A stretch of DNA of 64,000 bases from Liolophura sinensis. Taxonomy: Eukaryota > Mollusca > Polyplacophora > Chitonida > Chitonidae. Under the pieces are notes generated by a model, which was not told where the DNA came from, did not search any database, and worked only from the letters and a program-made list of their open reading frames with translations. Positions 58,873-64,000 of the stretch are shown here, piece by piece. Numbering within the stretch: position 1 is the stretch's first letter; every line of letters starts with the position of its first letter. Location: contig NC_088295.1 in NCBI RefSeq assembly GCF_032854445.1, forward strand, positions 78,396,028 to 78,460,027. Direction: 5' to 3'. A program made the translations under genes and the position numbers.

Positions 58873-59126
58873 GTTTTTCCAAAGAAGTGAGAACAAAGGT
58901 GACGACAACTGCACATCAAGTGATACCCAGAATGTGGAAAGGCGACATCAACCTGAAGTCTTGTATAAGGAAACCAAAAATCCGGCTTTCAGAAAACCCT
59001 CGACGAATAAGATTCAGCACATAGAGGGAAATCCTGTTTTATCTGAACAGCCACCTGGTGGCGGAGTCCAGAATTAAGAGAATTATTAGTAATTTGAAGG
59101 GGAAAGTGTCGGTCGGCAGAAAGTGA
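58873..59126 (+). pseudogene. Unit 8: 3' exon of the small-protein family with one in-frame stop
   Basis: After acceptor ATGTCAG the exon reads EVRTKVTTTAHQVIPRMWKG, DINLKSCIRKP, RRIRFST, then TAG at 59022-59024, then REILFYLNSHLVAESRIKRI and ISNLKGK to TGA at 59124-59126. Apart from the TAG the frame is open along its whole length. The stop falls just after the RVxF-like RIRF, so any product would keep SILK-like and RVxF-like motifs but lose the YYL part. No start exon was recognised upstream, so it is probably dead, though recently. Confidence 0.8.
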
Positions 59127-59956
59127 GTGAATAACGCTTTAATGTATATCCATTGTGGATAAAGTGCTGTTTGTGGTGTACCATACCGTATGCATCGAAA
59201 TTAGAAAAACCTCAACATTTAGATCAGGTAATTCTCTTTTCTCTGGTCGTACGCGTGAAGGTGTGACAGCAAGCTGCAGGTGGCTGTGAGTTTTCTCTGG
59301 TCTCTGCAATAATGCTAGCCGCCGTGGTATAAGTGAAATATTCTTCAGTATGGCGTAAAACACCAATAAAATAAATAAATAAATATTAGTTATTTCATGA
59401 TATTCTAATTTAGAAACCTGTTCAGAAATGTCAGATAAAAAAATTAACATTGTAACAATATTTGTATAAAAAAGATGAACCTTCCACATTGTTTGTTGGA
59501 CTTTCAATCGCTTCTTCATTACTATTATCAGACAGGGAATAATGGAAATTTTGAAGATTGAATTCCATTCTTGAATATGGCACCAAACAACAATGTAGTA
59601 ATCAGCCAACTGCGTCAGGAGAGCATGACAGGGATGTGTTGATGTGCTGCAGGAGAATTTGTATGAACAATTTGAAATTTTCAAATTTAACAGTGTTTAT
59701 TTACAAATACATTTCATTAATAACGAAATACAACATGAATTTGGTGGCACAAATAATCTTTACACACTGTAATTTTTACCCTATGTTGTTATTAAGAACA
59801 CGTCCTAGAAAGGGAAACGTTCTGCTGTTGCCAATTATGATAATATGAAACGAAGTACACGGGCTGATTTATCTCTCTTTTCAGCCAAAGTTGACAAAGT
59901 CCCTTATCCTTTGAAACACTTCAGATAATACGAGATAAACGCAGTAATCTCTCTTA
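59127..59956. other. Gap between unit 8 and the lectin gene, including the lectin 3' UTR
   Basis: Contains a SINE 3' end (59262-59390) and, on the minus strand, AATAAA at 59697-59702, a plausible polyadenylation signal for the lectin receptor 255 bases after its stop codon. A 181-codon minus-strand frame overlaps the SINE and is not considered a gene. Confidence 0.55.
59262..59390 (+). mobile_element. SINE 3' end
   Basis: TAATGCTAGCCGCCGTGGTA, TAAGTGAAATATTCTTCAGT and ATGGCGTAAAACACCAATAA, then AATAAATAAATA, are the body and tail of the 12238 family. The head is missing. Confidence 0.8.
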
Positions 59957-62900
59957 CTAGTTAACGTTGACAGTATCTGACGATTTACTGTACAACGCGT
60001 TGTCAAATCCTTTGTTAATGCTCGAAGAATGTCTTTGTCGTTGTTGAAAGTTAAATATGGCTCCTTGTTTGAAGTGTATAAGAAGTCCGGCGCCAACGAG
60101 AGCAGCTACAATCAGAACGACAGCGATGACAATGCCAGCAATAGCTCCGGGCCCCAGGCCACCACCACTGCTATTGTTACCTGAATAAGAGAAAGAAACC
60201 GTCGTATTTACTTATTTATTTTATAGTGGCTTAGTTAAACCATTTCAATGGCATGACGAAATTGTGGACGGAGGAATTCAGACGGAGGAATTCAGGCGGA
60301 TTCCCTGAGAAAGGGTAGGAGGAACCCCAAACCCTGGCGAAGTACATGACAAACGCCGTTGTCTAAAATATAGGCGCCTCGTGCTGGATTTGAGCACGTC
60401 ACCTTACTTATATTTGTAAAGAGAAGATCGGTTTTGCTGAGTTAGACAGAATGACAGTTCTCATCTTTATCTAGGCTCTAAACCATCGTTAGAACTTACA
60501 CCGTCCATTCAAACGTGGTGGATAAACAACCCATATTTTGAATTGGACAAAAGTTTTGTTATACATAGAATTGCTCTCTATCAAGAATGAAGGTTGTTGT
60601 CCATATCCAAACATTTTTGTGTCAAGAGGGAGATTCTTTGTGGAAGTTTTGTTTTACCAAACGATAACACAGATTATTGGGTATTAAAATATATACCTCT
60701 GAAGTGGATTATCAATATCAATTAAGTCAGACGGCTGTACAATTGTACTCCTAACCACATTTACTACTCTCTGAATAAATCTCCATTGATTTTATTTATT
60801 AATTGATTTAATTAGTGTTTCACGCCATAATTATGAATGCTTCATTTATATTACGGTGGTTATGTCTAAGGAGGAAAGAAACCAGTGAGACCAGAGTAAA
60901 TCACCGCACTTCGCGAGGTGCCTGACAAACCTTACAACTTATAGCAGCCGCTGAGGCAGCAACAGCTGGATTCGTGCACGCGATCTCAACTGCCAAGGGC
61001 CTGCCACTTTGATCACAGTTGCCGAATGTTACTGGATCATTACCTTGCTGTCCTAGAGGTAACGGAGTCCTGTTGATTGGTCTGGTAATAAACCTTCCCC
61101 GTGTGCTGGATGTTTGTGAACCTAGAAAGATGCAAATGGATTGGTACTGAACAGCTCACTCCATCACACTTGTACGGTGTGATATACGCGGGTCATTAAA
61201 CAAACCGAAACATATTCCAGGCCCAAATCAGATGTCCATACAGCAAAGAATACGAGAACGGTAAATGACGTTTTGTCAGTTGGAAACAATAATTAGATTA
61301 GGTCTTACAATGATATGAAATAGTATTAAAGGAAAATGCACTTAAAGATATTGTTATAAGCTAAGATCAATTCAGCACGTTTAGTTTGATAATGCAGAAA
61401 ACAATAAGATAATGGAATGAATCCAAATGTATCAAAGAACTCATCTTTAAACATTTCGTAGCTTACGTAAAGTGACGAGAGGTTTTAAGGTGCGCTTGGT
61501 TTGCGGTTGAAATGTTATTGGCGCCTGTGTTATCCGCCTAGGCGTAGTTCTTAGATTGACTGGGCCTACTGTAAGTCTTTTTTGCGTAACTGGTTGCTGT
61601 GTTATAGGTGCCAATGTGGTTGACGTCACTGAAACAAAAACGGCATTTTTATTACGTCATGGCTTTAACTTAAAGATTCTAATTTTATTTTTTGAGAGTA
61701 TCCAAACATCTCCTTAAAATATAGAATGTTAGTGATAATTTTACTTATTTATTTATTTATTTGACTGGCGTTGGACGCTGTACTCAGGAATATTTCATTT
61801 ATACGATGACGGCGAGCATTATGAGGAAACTGTGAGGTTATGTCCAACTGTGATAACGTAATAATTCGAAACAACTCTCACGAATCAATTCTCACGAAAC
61901 ATCCTTGTTATTTAGGCAACAAATTGTCATGATACTGATGAAATACTGCTTGATAAGGCGTTAAACCCTAATCATTCAATCATTTATTTATTTTTGTAAA
62001 ACACGTCGATGTTTTGAAGGTCATTACGTTTTGGCGCCCAGCAGATGTAGCCTCGTTTTGAGGAGCAGGCTTGGTCATACCACTTCCCCGTCACCGGGTT
62101 CATCTCCACACAGTCTTCGTCGTATGAACTCACTTGATTGCTGGGTTCGGATGGCGCCCAGTTAGTGTAACCGTCAGCAAACTTTATATCCCGCCACATA
62201 AACCCACCTGTTCATACGCAACGATGGTTAAAAGTGAAGAAATTTGTAGTAAGGCACGATGGTTAGGATATCTGAGGACTGAGTGTAAGATGACACCTTT
62301 ATCACTTCAGGCGTTAAACCTGTTTTAGCAAATTAAGTCAAAATATTTCAGTGACTGTGTAGTGTCGCTGGAAGTGCTGTCTCTGAAACATGTTTAGATT
62401 TCATCAAGTTATGTGTATGCAACAATATGTCTCGAAAAGTCCAGTAAATCAATAGACAGCAATAAATCCAAATTCTTACTCAACTTGTGCTGATATATAT
62501 AGTAGCACTTCAGTGTAGGCAGTTGCATTATACTGTGGACAAAGAAGATATAAAATGGCGCAAAATGTTTCAGATTCACTAGAGTGAAACAAATACAAGT
62601 AAACAGCAATATGCGAATACAACTCCAGGGTCTGCTTTCTAAATAAAATCTTCTTCAGTAATATTTCCTCTGTAAACAATATTGCTAGCGAAATGTGTTT
62701 AATCCTGGTGCATTTATAACTAAAAGTTTTGTATCTAATCAAGATGTTGGAGTGTACCATCATCAGCAGCTGCCAATCCTATCCACAGGTTCACGTACGG
62801 ATTCTTGTTCTGAGACATGATAGATGTGATGAAGTCCTGGTCCTGTTTGCTCGTGATGGTCACGAGATGCATGTTTCGCCTCTTACACTGGTACTCAGCT

Positions 62901-63731
62901 CCGGACCAACTCTGCAGAGACCTCACCTCGTAGTAGTAACAGTAGTTGTTTACTGAGGACGGTATCCACTGCCTGACAGCGCAGGGGCGGTGCATGGCAA
63001 GAGGCGTGGTTTCAGGCTTGCTGGCTGTAGCGGGAAATCAGGAAGATTATGTGATTGTTGTTCAATGCGATTTTCTGAAGAAAGTTTCATTTATACGACG
63101 ATGTGCAGTTTTATTAATGGAAAACTGAAGTGTTCGGAGCAGACTGTATTCATACCATTCATAACAAGGATTACTATTGAGTCAAATATCAGAGGAAACA
63201 AAGATTGAGAAAGAGTTTTTGTTTTCATGATACAGGGCCTAGTTGTTCGAAAGTGTGTGAGAACGTACGCCCGGTATTAACTTTACTCCTCAATAAATGC
63301 CATTTACTTTCTATCAGGATGAGATGCTATATGACTCACTTAACTTTAATACACTTTTGAACATTTTATAGCCCTTCTTTCGATGTGAAACAAGAACAGA
63401 GAGGGGCGCATGCGTTGTGAAAATTATGGAAGTGTTTCGGAAAAGTGCAAAAATGGCTAAGTAAACAGGCGTCCACCATGACTGACTGTGTTGTGTATGT
63501 AAGTGTATTTTCCTGTTCAGTGGAACATGCATATGGAGAAGACCAGTGTACAATCATACCTATAGATATTTTACAAATGGCTGGATATTTATTCACACAA
63601 AGGGTGTCGTTCCATCGGCTGTTTGACATCATGGCCACACACCCTTCCCCGTCTAGTTTGCTAGGCTCTTTTCTTGACCAGTGTGTGTATAAAATCGGCC
63701 AGCCATCTGTCCAGCTGTACTGACCGGAGTT
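59957..63731 (-). CDS. Type I membrane C-type lectin receptor, 3' part (5' end outside window)
   Basis: Six exons on the minus strand: 63560-63731, 62758-63024, 62028-62207, 61467-61628, 61044-61121 and 59957-60180. All five joins are phase 1, and about 360 residues are covered. Exon 1 is the C-terminal half of a lectin domain (WSRKEPS, WNDTLC, YPAICK). Exons 2-3 form a complete domain: HRPCAVRQW, NNYCYYYE, AEYQCKRR, LWIGL, FMWRD, NWAPSEPSN, DEDCVEM, WYDQAC, YICWAPK, with the usual long-form cysteines. The ligand-binding EPN/QPD position reads EPS in both domains, and the second has WYD for WND. Exons 4-5 encode a Thr/Pro/Gln-rich stalk. Exon 6 has a Gly-rich stretch, the helix AIAGIVIAVVLIVAALVGAG, a stop-transfer HFK and a tail with GFDNALYSK before TAG. 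Such receptors bind glycans or pathogens at the cell surface. Upstream exons lie beyond 64,000. Confidence 0.85.
60205..60420 (-). mobile_element. Decayed SINE in the last lectin intron
   Basis: Minus-strand copy with an AAATAAATAAGT tail, a GGGTTCCTCCTACCCTTT-like segment and GTGCTCAAATCCAGCACGAG as a possible B-box region. An 18-base piece (GACGGAGGAATTCAG) is duplicated inside it. Confidence 0.5.
60421..61043 (-). other. Rest of the last lectin intron
   Basis: Besides the two SINE-like copies (60205-60420 and 60785-61010) I see nothing in this intron. Confidence 0.5.
60785..61010 (-). mobile_element. SINE-like repeat, minus strand
   Basis: The reverse complement ends ATTATGGCGTGAAACACTAA, then TTAAATCAATTAATAAATAA, the diverged tail of the 12238 family, preceded by GTTTCTTTCCTCCTTAGACA and ATAACCACCGTAATATAAAT. 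Confidence 0.6.
61740..61985 (-). mobile_element. SINE-derived sequence, minus strand, in the stalk-lectin intron
   Basis: TTATTTATTTATTTGACTGG and CGTTGGACGCTGTACTCAGG, then AATATTTCATTTATACGATG, are the reverse of the SINE 3' end. A further GGCGTTAAACCCTAATCATTCAATC near 61955 looks like the tail of another copy. Confidence 0.6.
62208..62757 (-). other. Intron splitting the second lectin domain
   Basis: No repeat or exon was recognised. Splice sites are GATG|GTACAC and GAACAG|GTGGG. Confidence 0.6.
63025..63559 (-). other. Intron between the two lectin domains
   Basis: No repeat or exon was recognised. Splice sites are ATAG|GTATGA and GCTACAG|CC. Confidence 0.6.
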
Positions 63732-63867
63732 CTGCAAAGAAGCGTTTATACTAACTAAATAAAAATCTCAGTGAAATATTCCTCAGCCCTAACAGACATA
63801 CTTAAGCTGCATCCAACAACGTATTTGTTTCTTGGTTGATTGGGATTTAAGCCAGAAATGAATACCA

Positions 63868-64000
63868 CCGCTATACGGCCAAAATGTCAAGAGAAACCAC
63901 TGTTATATTGTCAAAGTTTCATAACATATCCCCCCCCCCCCCACCAAAAAAAAAACCATGGTGTAAGGCCAAAAAGTTAAGAGAAACCACCGCTATATGA
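63868..64000. repeat. Short direct repeat around a C-run at the window edge
   Basis: GGCCAAAATGTCAAGAGAAA, followed by CCACTGTTATAT, recurs about 90 bases later as GGCCAAAAAGTTAAGAGAAA, then CCACCGCTATAT, with CCCCCCCCCC and poly-A between. The repeat may continue past the window. Confidence 0.7.

Noticed and set aside
59139-59684. 181-codon minus-strand frame
   Set aside because: It overlaps a SINE 3' end (NISLIPRRLALLQRPEK-type peptide is translated SINE) and the 3' UTR of the lectin gene.
59881-60096. 71-codon minus-strand frame over the lectin last exon
   Set aside because: It is out of frame. The spliced frame from 60180 gives the membrane helix and tail and joins the previous exon in phase.

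Overview
The window is animal nuclear DNA. Genes are split by GT-AG introns, polyadenylation signals (AATAAA) follow the reading frames, TATA-type promoters are visible, and tRNA-derived SINEs, terminal-inverted-repeat elements and simple repeats fill the gaps. The SINE ending in an 'AACACCAATCAAATAAATAAATA'-type tail, together with the protein types, points to a marine lophotrochozoan (mollusc or brachiopod); that placement is inference. No prokaryotic features, rRNA, CRISPR array or intact free-standing tRNA gene was seen.

Region 1 (1-22,500) is a cluster of four tandem paralogues, all on +. They encode 307-310 aa multi-pass, tryptophan-rich membrane proteins resembling the TspO/MBR family. 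Each has one short coding exon (36-38 codons, one membrane helix), a phase-1 intron and one long exon. Genes 3 and 4 are recent duplicates that also share promoter and 5' noncoding exon sequence, including a TTACGTAA bZIP-type site. A degraded fragment of a further copy lies at 15.5 kb. Gene 1's intron carries a fold-back element of about 1.3 kb.

Region 2 (24,800-59,130) holds a family of small basic proteins, which I take to be the most interesting content. Two diverged two-exon genes (145 aa each) are followed by six near-identical head-to-tail units of about 3.45 kb, each encoding a 117-aa version, and then two decayed copies. One decayed copy is split by a SINE and the other carries a single in-frame stop. 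All members keep a core reading roughly V.T..A..V.PR.W.G.VSLKSCLKK, then an [VI]RF motif, then [VF]RYYL..PLVAES. This is the order and spacing of SILK-like, RVxF-like and phi-phi docking motifs of protein phosphatase 1 regulators. I infer that these are small PP1-docking proteins; I do not recognise a named gene. A promoter-like module is repeated twice per unit.

Region 3 (59,950-64,000, minus strand) is the 3' part of a type I membrane C-type lectin receptor. It has half of one lectin domain, a complete second lectin domain, a Thr/Pro-rich stalk, one membrane helix and a short tail with an FDNALY motif. All introns are phase 1, and the gene continues upstream beyond the window.
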